Shown here in pieces: positions 1 to 5,467 of a stretch of DNA of 7,571 nucleotides; position 1 is the stretch's first letter, and each line of letters opens with the position of its first letter. The stretch comes from an uncultured Blautia sp. (GTDB lineage Bacteria > Bacillota > Clostridia > Lachnospirales > Lachnospiraceae). A program made the position numbers and the translations under genes. The notes under the pieces were generated by a model. That model saw only the letters and a program-made list of their open reading frames with translations. It was not told the DNA's origin and made no database searches. The stretch covers positions 1 through 7,571 of the forward strand of contig NZ_CAKROJ010000081.1 of the NCBI RefSeq assembly GCF_934372025.1. The letters are read 5' to 3'.

Positions 1-890
1 AGACCAGCTTCATTAGAGAAGATTCCTCGTGCAACACCTTTCTGCATTGCCACGATCATAGAACCAACCACACCACCTGTAACTGCCCTTGGATTAAATG
101 CAGCCTTGACAACTGTTACTACTGCTGCCGGAATTTCTGTAATATTACAGATGATAAGTGTAATACTGAGTACGATATAGATCACTGCCATAAACGGAAC
201 AATAATCTGGCTAACTGTTGCAATTCTTTTCAGACCTCCGATCAGGATTGCTGCCACACAGCATGCAAGAATCAGGGATGAAACAACAACTGCGACTGAA
301 TATTCTCCCAGATAAGGAATGTTGATGCAGTTTGTTTTGTTTGGATCAAAGAAGTTCTGAACTGCACTTGAAATACCATTTACCTGGCTGAATGTACCAA
401 TACCAAAAAGACCTACACAGACACCAAAGAATGCAAACATCTTTGCCAGCCATCTCCATTTGACACCCATACCTTTTTCGATATAGTAGAAAGGTCCTCC
501 AAGACTGTGTCCGTCTTCTGCAACTACTCGATATTTGACAGCCAGCAGACCCTCTGAAAATTTAGTAGCCATTCCAAAGAATGCTGCCACGATCATCCAG
601 AAAAGAGCTCCCGGTCCACCTGCACATACTGCTGTTGCAACACCTACGATATTACCGGTTCCGATCGTAGCGCTCAATGCTGTACAAAGAGCAGCAAAAC
701 TGGAGATTTCTCCATCACCCTCATCTTCGTTTCTAAACATCCATTTCAGTGCCAGCGGAAGGCGGCGAATCTGAAGAAGTCCAAGTCTGCACGTAAGAAG
801 AAGACCACCAGCAAGAATCAGTACCATAAGCGGCACTCCCCAAACCTTGTCATCCACTGCAACTAGAAAATTATTGATTGCTTCCCACAT
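1..890 (-). CDS. AGCS-family sodium:alanine/glycine symporter, N-terminal part (runs off left edge)
   Basis: This is a membrane transporter of the alanine-or-glycine:cation symporter (AGCS) family, which couples Na+ to uptake of small neutral amino acids. The first 296 residues are present, plus two bases of codon 297; full members have about 450-480. Family hallmarks are a GTGNI-GVA block at residues 77-85, GGPGALFWM at 91-99, a K-FSEG-LA-KYR stretch at 110-121, GGPFYYIEKGMG at 131-142, and AMQKGVARGIFSNEAG at 281-296. Hydrophobic segments alternate with short loops as expected (for example 20-35, 94-109, 151-166, 197-218 and 228-249). The ATG at 890 was chosen because AAAGGAGA (901-908) lies just upstream and the N-terminus matches the family. 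It is preceded by its own promoter and a tandem glycine riboswitch, which points to glycine, possibly with alanine, as substrate. Family assignment is firm; substrate is inferred from the riboswitch. Confidence 0.95.
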   Translation of the reverse strand, partial: MWEAINNFLVAVDDKVWGVPLMVLILAGGLLLTCRLGLLQIRRLPLALKWMFRNEDEGDGEISSFAALCTALSATIGTGNIVGVATAVCAGGPGALFWMIVAAFFGMATKFSEGLLAVKYRVVAEDGHSLGGPFYYIEKGMGVKWRWLAKMFAFFGVCVGLFGIGTFSQVNGISSAVQNFFDPNKTNCINIPYLGEYSVAVVVSSLILACCVAAILIGGLKRIATVSQIIVPFMAVIYIVLSITLIICNITEIPAAVVTVVKAAFNPRAVTGGVVGSMIVAMQKGVARGIFSNEAG

Positions 891-948
891 CTCAAAAAGT
901 TCTCCTTTGTAAATATTTAGTTTTCAGCAAAATAAAAAGGGAAAATAA

Positions 949-964
949 AGAAACGAATCGTTCT
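949..964 (-). promoter_or_regulatory. Weak hairpin plus U-rich run, possible riboswitch expression platform
   Basis: Between the second glycine aptamer and the symporter start, the minus strand has a small stem, AGAACG against CGTTTCT with one bulged T and a three-base loop. A T-rich but interrupted run follows towards 925. It is the only hairpin I could find there that might act as a terminator, and it is weak. A five-base CCTTT/AAAGG pairing with the symporter ribosome binding site is also possible. Whether the switch works on transcription or translation cannot be settled by eye. Confidence 0.25.
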
Positions 965-992
965 CCATAAGATAAGATATGAATGATAGCAT

Positions 993-1163
993 CCTCTGTC
1001 CTTTTGCCTGAGAGATTCAAGACGCATATGCGTCGCTTGCACCTTCGGCCCCTGTAACAAAACAGGCGTCTCCAGAGATACGATCCATTTGCAGTTTCTG
1101 TCCGACAATACGGATACCTGAGAGTTTTACTCCTTCGGTGGGCTTATGCCTCTTTCCTGCAAA
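993..1163 (-). ncRNA. Tandem glycine riboswitch (two aptamers with leader-linker helix P0)
   Basis: Read on the minus strand, both glycine aptamers are complete. Aptamer 1 (about 1156-1095) has GCCCACCGAAGGAGTAAAAC, then CTCTCAGGTA and CGGACAGA. Aptamer 2 (about 1080-993) has TCTCTGGAGA, GCCGAAGGTGCAAGC, then AATCTCTCAGGCA and AGGACAGAGG. These are the hallmark conserved elements of the class. The leader TTTGCAG (1157-1163) is exactly complementary to CTGCAAA in the inter-aptamer linker (1088-1094). This gives the 7-bp P0 helix known to form a kink-turn with aptamer 1 in tandem glycine switches. It sits between a near-consensus promoter and the AGCS symporter gene, so it very likely controls that transporter in response to glycine. 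Glycine switches occur as both ON and OFF types, and the direction here is not determined. Confidence 0.96.
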
Positions 1164-1194
1164 CTTCACCTCGTTATTGCTGTTACTGCGTTAT

Positions 1195-1223
1195 ACTATA
1201 GTGCTAAATCATTATGATGTCAA
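1195..1223 (-). promoter_or_regulatory. Sigma-A type promoter of the riboswitch-symporter transcript
   Basis: On the minus strand a perfect -35 box TTGACA (1218-1223) is separated by exactly 17 nt from TATAGT (1195-1200), one mismatch from the consensus -10. The predicted start is near 1188, about 25 nt before the riboswitch P0 helix, which suits a leader RNA. The -35 box abuts and partly overlaps the distal arm of the hairpin at 1221-1249. Confidence 0.85.
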
Positions 1224-1249
1224 GAGGGAAAAATTTTTCTTCCCTCTTG
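1221..1249 (-). terminator. Inverted repeat after the dehydratase operon, possible terminator
   Basis: CAAGAGGGAA (1221-1230) and TTCCCTCTTG (1240-1249) form a perfect 10-bp stem. On the minus strand it extends by a G-U and two A-U pairs. It begins 8 nt beyond the stop codon of the last dehydratase gene, where a terminator is expected. However, the minus-strand RNA continues into ACAUCAU rather than a U-tract, so it is not a textbook intrinsic terminator. It may work as an imperfect terminator or as an RNA 3'-end stabiliser. Confidence 0.4.
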
Positions 1250-1257
1250 AAAAATTT

Positions 1258-2502
1258 TTATTTCGGGCTGACAATCTTGCCGGCAACTGCACAGGCTGCT
1301 GCTGTCTTCGGTGATGCCAGGTAAATTTCTACTTTGGATGTACCCATACGTCCAAGGAAATTACGGTTGTTTGTAGCAACGACACGTTCTCCATCCGTCA
1401 GAATACCGCCTGCACGTCCACAGCACAGACCGCAGCCCGGATGTGTGATCATTGCCCCGGCTTCTGCCAGTGTATCCAGAATTCCAAGTTCGATCGCCTG
1501 TCTGTAAATTTTGCGGCTGGCCGGAGTCACGATCAGTTTCACATAATCGGCAACCTTTTTGCCCTTCAGAACTTCAGCTGCTGCAGCAAGGTCTTCTAAA
1601 CGGCCATTGGTACAGGAACCGATAAATACCTGATCGATTTCTGTTCCTTCCAGCGTACTGACATCACGGATCTTATCTACCTGTGACGGACATGCCATAA
1701 CCGGAACGAGATCCTCTGCGCGATAGGTGATCGTCTTCAGATATGCTGCATCGGCATCTCCGACAAGACTCTTCTGGAACTCATCCAGTTCAATTTCACA
1801 GTATTCTGCTGTTTTTTCATCCGGTGTAAAAAGCGCACATTTTGCACCGGCTTCAATTGCCATGTTTGCGATCGTCATACGGCTTGCCACAGACATCTTC
1901 TCAACCGCACTGCCTGTAAATTCCAGTGCACGGTAAGTAGCTCCGTCTGCGCCGAGATCTCCGATCAGTCGAAGGATCACGTCCTTGGACATTACATTCT
2001 CCGGAAGTTCTCCGTCGATCACAACCTTGATAGTCTCCGGAACCTTGATCCACATGGTTCCTGTTCCAAGGATACTTGCCATCTCTGTATAACCGATTCC
2101 GGAAGAAAATGCTCCTACGCAGCCATAAGTCGTTGTATGGCTGTCTGTACCAAATACGATGTTGCCCGGTTTGACATAACCGGCTTCCGTCATTAACTGA
2201 TGACAGATTCCATCACTTCTGTGTACATTTTTCATGCCATATTTTTCCGCAAAGGCATCTCCCTCATGAAAATGTCTGGTGTCATCCAGCTGGCTTGCCG
2301 GAACAAGATGATCGTAGATCAGAACAACCTTATCCGGATCCCAGAGCTTCTGAAATCCCATCTCTTCAAACTTCTCTGCAACAAATGGAATAAAAATATC
2401 GTGGATCATAACTCTGTCCACATTTACGGTCACAATGTCGCCAGGTTTTACCGCATGGCTCACATTATTTCTGATGATTTTTTCGATAACTGTTTCGCCC
2501 AT
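1258..2502 (-). CDS. Aconitase-superfamily dehydratase, large subunit (LeuC/homoaconitase-like, pair A)
   Basis: This encodes 414 residues, the usual length for the compact archaeal/clostridial type of 3-isopropylmalate dehydratase large subunit. Such enzymes isomerise or dehydrate hydroxy-dicarboxylates with a [4Fe-4S] cluster in the cytosol, with a separate small subunit. Visible motifs are GTDSHTTTYG at 118-127, GSCTNGR at 295-301 with ligand Cys297, and PGCGLCCGRAGG at 355-366 with ligands Cys357 and Cys360. The loop after Cys360 differs from the C-G-P-C-L-G-G-H pattern typical of isopropylmalate dehydratases, so the substrate is uncertain. Candidates are isopropylmalate, homoaconitate, methylmalate (citramalate) or dimethylmalate. 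The ATG at 2502 is preferred over one nine codons upstream, because the ribosome binding site lies between them. It follows its small subunit after 13 nt, so it is translated from the same operon. Family is firm; substrate is open. Confidence 0.9.
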   Translation of the reverse strand: MGETVIEKIIRNNVSHAVKPGDIVTVNVDRVMIHDIFIPFVAEKFEEMGFQKLWDPDKVVLIYDHLVPASQLDDTRHFHEGDAFAEKYGMKNVHRSDGICHQLMTEAGYVKPGNIVFGTDSHTTTYGCVGAFSSGIGYTEMASILGTGTMWIKVPETIKVVIDGELPENVMSKDVILRLIGDLGADGATYRALEFTGSAVEKMSVASRMTIANMAIEAGAKCALFTPDEKTAEYCEIELDEFQKSLVGDADAAYLKTITYRAEDLVPVMACPSQVDKIRDVSTLEGTEIDQVFIGSCTNGRLEDLAAAAEVLKGKKVADYVKLIVTPASRKIYRQAIELGILDTLAEAGAMITHPGCGLCCGRAGGILTDGERVVATNNRNFLGRMGTSKVEIYLASPKTAAACAVAGKIVSPK

Positions 2503-2510
2503 CTGCTCTT

Positions 2511-2516
2511 CCTCCT
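2511..2516 (-). promoter_or_regulatory. Ribosome binding site that sets the pair A large-subunit start
   Basis: AGGAGG on the minus strand, 8 nt before the ATG at 2502 and touching the stop codon of the small-subunit gene. It rules out the longer reading frame from 2529, whose start would lie upstream of this site and overlap the small-subunit gene. Confidence 0.85.
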
Positions 2517-3007
2517 TAGTCCAGTCCATTCAGTTTACGCATGGCTTTTACAAGTCCGCCGGCCTGTATGATGCTCATCAGATTCTCCGGCAGGGAAGCG
2601 ATCGGATACTGTTTTCCATTGTAATCAACATGTTCATTCATCACAACCGTCACAGTCTCTCCCTCTTTGATATCGTCATGGAGGTCTGGCTGCTCGATCA
2701 GCAGAAGTCCGTTGTTAATTGAGTTTCTGAAGAAAATTCTTGCAAAAGATTTCGCAATCACGCACTGAATCCCAAGTGCTTTGATAATCTCCGGCGCCTG
2801 CTCTCTGGAAGAACCGCAGCCGAAGTTTTTGCCGGCAACAATAATGTCACCCTTCTGGATCTGTCCTGCCAGCTCCGGACGAAGCGGGCTGAATCCATAC
2901 TGTTTCATATCGTCAATTGTCTTGAGTGCCAGATACTCTGTCGGGATAATAATATCTGTATCAATATCATCTCCGAGTACCCAGACCTTACCTGTAAATT
3001 TTTCCAT
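2516..3007 (-). CDS. Aconitase-superfamily dehydratase, small subunit (LeuD-like, pair A)
   Basis: This encodes 163 residues, typical of the short archaeal/clostridial LeuD type that supplies the swivelling aconitase C-terminal domain. It opens with a D-D-I-D-T-D-I-I-I-P stretch (13-22). It carries the active-site block NFGCGSSREQAP at 61-72, in which Ser66 and Arg68 match the catalytic serine and substrate-binding arginine of aconitase. A conserved AKSFARIFFRN stretch lies at 85-95. The usual SSREH has Gln at position 70 instead of His. The loop believed to select substrate in archaeal homologues reads YLAL (25-28). A TGAGGG ribosome binding site lies 7 nt before the start. The gene sits 65 nt after the pair B large subunit. 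That gap has only short hairpins (such as 3058-3079, over the upstream stop codon) and no clear promoter. It probably forms a heterodimer or heterotetramer with the product of 2502-1258. Confidence 0.9.
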   Translation of the reverse strand: MEKFTGKVWVLGDDIDTDIIIPTEYLALKTIDDMKQYGFSPLRPELAGQIQKGDIIVAGKNFGCGSSREQAPEIIKALGIQCVIAKSFARIFFRNSINNGLLLIEQPDLHDDIKEGETVTVVMNEHVDYNGKQYPIASLPENLMSIIQAGGLVKAMRKLNGLD

Positions 3008-3072
3008 AATCTGTCCCTCACTGAATATATAAAGTGATTTTTAATAAGCTCATTGCCAATCTGGTCGAACGA

Positions 3073-4323
3073 TCAGATTTCTGACGGAAGTGCGATCTTT
3101 CCGGCAATTGCAGATGCTGTAACCGTAGCCGCTGAACCAAGATATACTTTGGAGCTCGGGTGTCCTGCACGTCCCTTGAAGTTACGTGTTCCTGTACTGA
3201 TCAGAACTTCGTTTTCTCCAATTACACCCTGACAGCTTCCCCAGCATACACTGCAGTTCGGGTTCATCACGATTGCTCCTGCTTCCATAAAGATATCGAT
3301 CAGTCCCTCTTTTAATGCCTGTCTGTAGATAGTCTGGCTCGCCGGTACGACAAGGAAACGTACCTTGTCAGATACTTTCTTTCCTTTAATGATTTCCGCA
3401 CCCACACGCAGATCTTCAATACGTCCGTTGTTGCAGGAACCAAGGAATGCCTCATTGATTTCAATTCCACATGCTTCTTCTGCTGGAACGACATTATCAA
3501 CAAAATCCGGTTTTGCAACTACAGGACGAACTTTACTGAGGTCAAATGTGTATTCTCTTACATATTTTGCATCCGGATCACTGTGGAACACTGCTTTTGG
3601 CTCACGACCATGTTCTTTCAGATATTCCATTGCTTTTTCATCTGCCTCAAAAATACCGGTCTTTGCACCGGCCTCCACTGCCATATTACAGAGAGTCATT
3701 CGGTCACTGATGCTTAATGTCTTTGCACCTTCTCCGGTAAATTCCATTACCTGATAGTTACATCCATTTGCACCTACTTCTCCGATAATAGTAAGAATCA
3801 GATCACGTGCAGTCACGCCATCCGGAAGTTTCCCGGTCAGATTAAATTTCACAGATTCCGGAACAAGTACCCATGATGTTCCTGTTACCATTCCATAAAG
3901 AAAATCCGTACATCCGACACCTGTACCAAATGCACCAAGCGCACCATAAGAACAGGTATGGCTGTCCGCACCAAAAATCAGCTCACCCGGACGAACATAG
4001 TTCTCGATCATAACCTGATGGCAGACACCCTTGCCTTCCCAGAAATCAATGCCGTTTTCCTTTGCAAAATCTCTCATTTTCTTCTGAGATGCCGCTGTTT
4101 TCGGGCAGTCAGACGGCACATTGTGGTCAACAATAAAAACAAGCTTCTTTGTATCTGCAATGTGCGGATTTTTCAGTTTGTTGTTATACATATCTACTGT
4201 CAGATGTGTTGTTCCATCATTACTCATCAGTCGATCCAGCTGAACAGTATGGATGTCACCTGGTTTAACGCTGTCTACGCCAGCCGCTGCTGCGATAATT
4301 TTTTCTGCAATTGTCATTCCCAT
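3073..4323 (-). CDS. Aconitase-superfamily dehydratase, large subunit (LeuC-like, pair B)
   Basis: This encodes 416 residues and is a divergent paralogue of the pair A large subunit. The two share the same spacing of motifs, with almost no gaps in a by-eye comparison. The active-site block GADSHTCSYGALGAFGTGVG (118-137) is closer to canonical LeuC than that of pair A. Cluster ligands are Cys297 in GSCNNGR and Cys357/Cys360 in PNCSVCWGSCQG. Two features are unusual: Asn298 where most members have Thr, and an extra cysteine (364) with Trp361 after the CxxC. It would dehydrate or isomerise a hydroxy-dicarboxylate using a [4Fe-4S] cluster. 3-isopropylmalate is the default guess, with citramalate-type substrates possible. 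The start at 4323 is set by AGGAGG 10 nt upstream; a second ATG two codons later is possible. It begins 2 nt after the small-subunit stop, implying tight translational coupling. Confidence 0.9.
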   Translation of the reverse strand: MGMTIAEKIIAAAAGVDSVKPGDIHTVQLDRLMSNDGTTHLTVDMYNNKLKNPHIADTKKLVFIVDHNVPSDCPKTAASQKKMRDFAKENGIDFWEGKGVCHQVMIENYVRPGELIFGADSHTCSYGALGAFGTGVGCTDFLYGMVTGTSWVLVPESVKFNLTGKLPDGVTARDLILTIIGEVGANGCNYQVMEFTGEGAKTLSISDRMTLCNMAVEAGAKTGIFEADEKAMEYLKEHGREPKAVFHSDPDAKYVREYTFDLSKVRPVVAKPDFVDNVVPAEEACGIEINEAFLGSCNNGRIEDLRVGAEIIKGKKVSDKVRFLVVPASQTIYRQALKEGLIDIFMEAGAIVMNPNCSVCWGSCQGVIGENEVLISTGTRNFKGRAGHPSSKVYLGSAATVTASAIAGKIALPSEI

Positions 4324-4325
4324 GG

Positions 4326-4808
4326 TTATTTCTCCTCCTTGTTCAATGAAGCGATCAGACCGCCCTGATTCAGAATTCCCTGCATATATTCCGGGAGTTT
4401 TGTACATGTATAAGTTTTGCCGTTTGCAACTGCTGTACCATCAGACATATGAAGTTCCATCGTATCTCCGGTCTGCACATCATCCGGAAGATCCTTACAG
4501 ACAATTGCCGGAAGTCCGATATTAATAGCATTTCTGAAAAAGATTCTTGCAAAAGATTTGGCAATGACAGCTTTTACCCCAAGTGCCTTAAGTACACCCG
4601 GTGCCTGTTCTCTGGATGAACCACAGCCAAAGTTCTCCCCGCCTACTACGAAATCTCCCGGTTTTACTTTCTTTGCAAAATCAGGATCCAGTGATTCAAA
4701 TGTATGGCCCTTCATTTCATCCAGATTCGGCAGAAGCAGATACTGGGATGCAATGATCTGATCTGTATCAAGGTCATTATGAAATTTAAAAATCGTTCCT
4801 TTTTCCAT
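4326..4808 (-). CDS. Aconitase-superfamily dehydratase, small subunit (LeuD-like, pair B)
   Basis: This encodes 160 residues of the short LeuD type. Motifs are D-L-D-T-D at 12-16, the putative specificity loop YLLLP at 23-27, NFGCGSSREQAP at 59-70 (Ser64 and Arg66 at the catalytic positions, Gln68 replacing the usual His), and AKSFARIFFRN at 83-93. A by-eye comparison with the pair A small subunit shows clear homology but many differences outside these blocks, so the two pairs are not a recent duplication. The reading frame extends upstream to 4898. The ATG at 4808 was chosen because GGAGG lies 9 nt before it and because the protein then starts like its relatives. It is the first gene of the four-gene dehydratase cluster. 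A 113-nt gap separates it from the acetyltransferase gene, and only a weak promoter is visible there. No T-box leader, often seen on leucine genes in Firmicutes, fits in that space. Confidence 0.9.
   Translation of the reverse strand: MEKGTIFKFHNDLDTDQIIASQYLLLPNLDEMKGHTFESLDPDFAKKVKPGDFVVGGENFGCGSSREQAPGVLKALGVKAVIAKSFARIFFRNAINIGLPAIVCKDLPDDVQTGDTMELHMSDGTAVANGKTYTCTKLPEYMQGILNQGGLIASLNKEEK
4334..4339 (-). promoter_or_regulatory. Ribosome binding site of the pair B large subunit
   Basis: AGGAGG inside the last codons of the small-subunit gene, 10 nt before the ATG at 4323. It excludes the longer frame that starts at 4407 within the small-subunit gene. Confidence 0.8.
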
Positions 4809-4817
4809 AATAATTTT

Positions 4818-4822
4818 CCTCC
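4818..4822 (-). promoter_or_regulatory. Ribosome binding site that sets the pair B small-subunit start
   Basis: GGAGG on the minus strand, 9 nt before the ATG at 4808. No comparable site precedes the upstream in-frame ATG at 4898. Confidence 0.8.
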
Positions 4823-4845
4823 ATGTATAACTATTCATTTTTCCT

Positions 4846-4874
4846 ATTTTATCATAAACTTTTGTAACATTAAA
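4846..4874 (-). promoter_or_regulatory. Weak candidate promoter for the dehydratase cluster
   Basis: TAAAAT (4846-4851) on the minus strand with TTTAAT (4869-4874) 17 nt upstream. The -10 is acceptable but the -35 matches consensus at only about three positions. An overlapping TATGAT (4851-4856) is an alternative -10. It is the best candidate in the 113-nt gap, but AT-rich spacers give such matches by chance. Confidence 0.25.
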
Positions 4875-4921
4875 TGCATATTTATAAAAAAGCTGCATGA
4901 TTTTTCAACAACTATGTCGAT

Positions 4922-5428
4922 TTATCCTGTAATCCATTCATAAGCAATCCGTGGAGTTCCATTTGAAACATAAATAATCCCACATCTTTTGAATCCACAT
5001 TTTTCAATCACATGCTGCATCACGGCATTATCTTCGTGTGTATCAATGCGCAGATGCGGCACACGTGCCTTACAATACTCCATGATCTGTCCGAGCACAT
5101 TATGTACTGTACCATCACTGGCAACACGGTGTACTACAGCATATGCCTCATCCGACAGCCATCTGCCATTCTCAATCTCCGCATATGAAGGATCCGGTCC
5201 ATCTGCAAAAACAAATACAGCATGAATTTCTTCTTTATCTTCGGTTTTCTCTGTCAGGACATACAGCTCTCCCTGGCGAATGTCCTCTTCCAGAAGATCC
5301 TCCGGCCGGTCACCCTCTCCCCACTGCGTATGATTTCCACTGTCTCTCATAAACTGTCTTGCCTCAGCATATATTTCATTCATTCGAGGCAGATCCTGCT
5401 GCCCCGCTTTTCTGATCGCGTATGCCAT
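4922..5428 (-). CDS. GNAT-family N-acetyltransferase
   Basis: This encodes 168 residues, a normal length for a single-domain GNAT enzyme that transfers acetyl from acetyl-CoA to an amine. The N-terminal part (3-25) looks like the family's first strand and helix (I-R-K-A, then a helix with Y-A-E-A-R-Q). The core has VVHRVASDG at 98-106, and motif B is recognisable as R-I-D-T-H-E-D-N at 127-134, with the helix MQHVIEKCGF at 137-146 and CGIIY at 149-153. The usual Q/R-x-x-G-x-G/A pyrophosphate loop is not obvious and is replaced by S-D-G-T-V-H-N. That is compatible with a subfamily common in gut Firmicutes. The target is unknown. The start at 5428 has AGGAGGAG 4-6 nt upstream. It lies 39 nt after the MATE gene with no terminator between them, so the two probably share a transcript. 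Confidence 0.85.
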   Translation of the reverse strand: MAYAIRKAGQQDLPRMNEIYAEARQFMRDSGNHTQWGEGDRPEDLLEEDIRQGELYVLTEKTEDKEEIHAVFVFADGPDPSYAEIENGRWLSDEAYAVVHRVASDGTVHNVLGQIMEYCKARVPHLRIDTHEDNAVMQHVIEKCGFKRCGIIYVSNGTPRIAYEWITG

Positions 5429-5467
5429 AACACTCCTCCTGCATTTATAATAAAAGTACTTCGGATT

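Noticed and set aside
535..774. Plus-strand open frame opposite the symporter
   Set aside because: It is antisense to the conserved GTGNI and GGPGA region of the AGCS protein, so it is a shadow.
917..1108. Minus-strand open frame of 63 codons
   Set aside because: It lies inside the glycine riboswitch and its expression platform. The sequence is explained by conserved RNA elements, and there is no ribosome binding site or recognisable protein.
2200..2571. Plus-strand open frame opposite the pair A genes
   Set aside because: It is fully antisense to conserved dehydratase coding sequence, with no ribosome binding site or promoter on that strand.
4886..4909. Possible terminator after the acetyltransferase gene
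   Set aside because: Only a 4-bp stem (GTTG/CAGC with a G-U pair) precedes the six T. It is too weak to call, so read-through into the dehydratase cluster remains possible.
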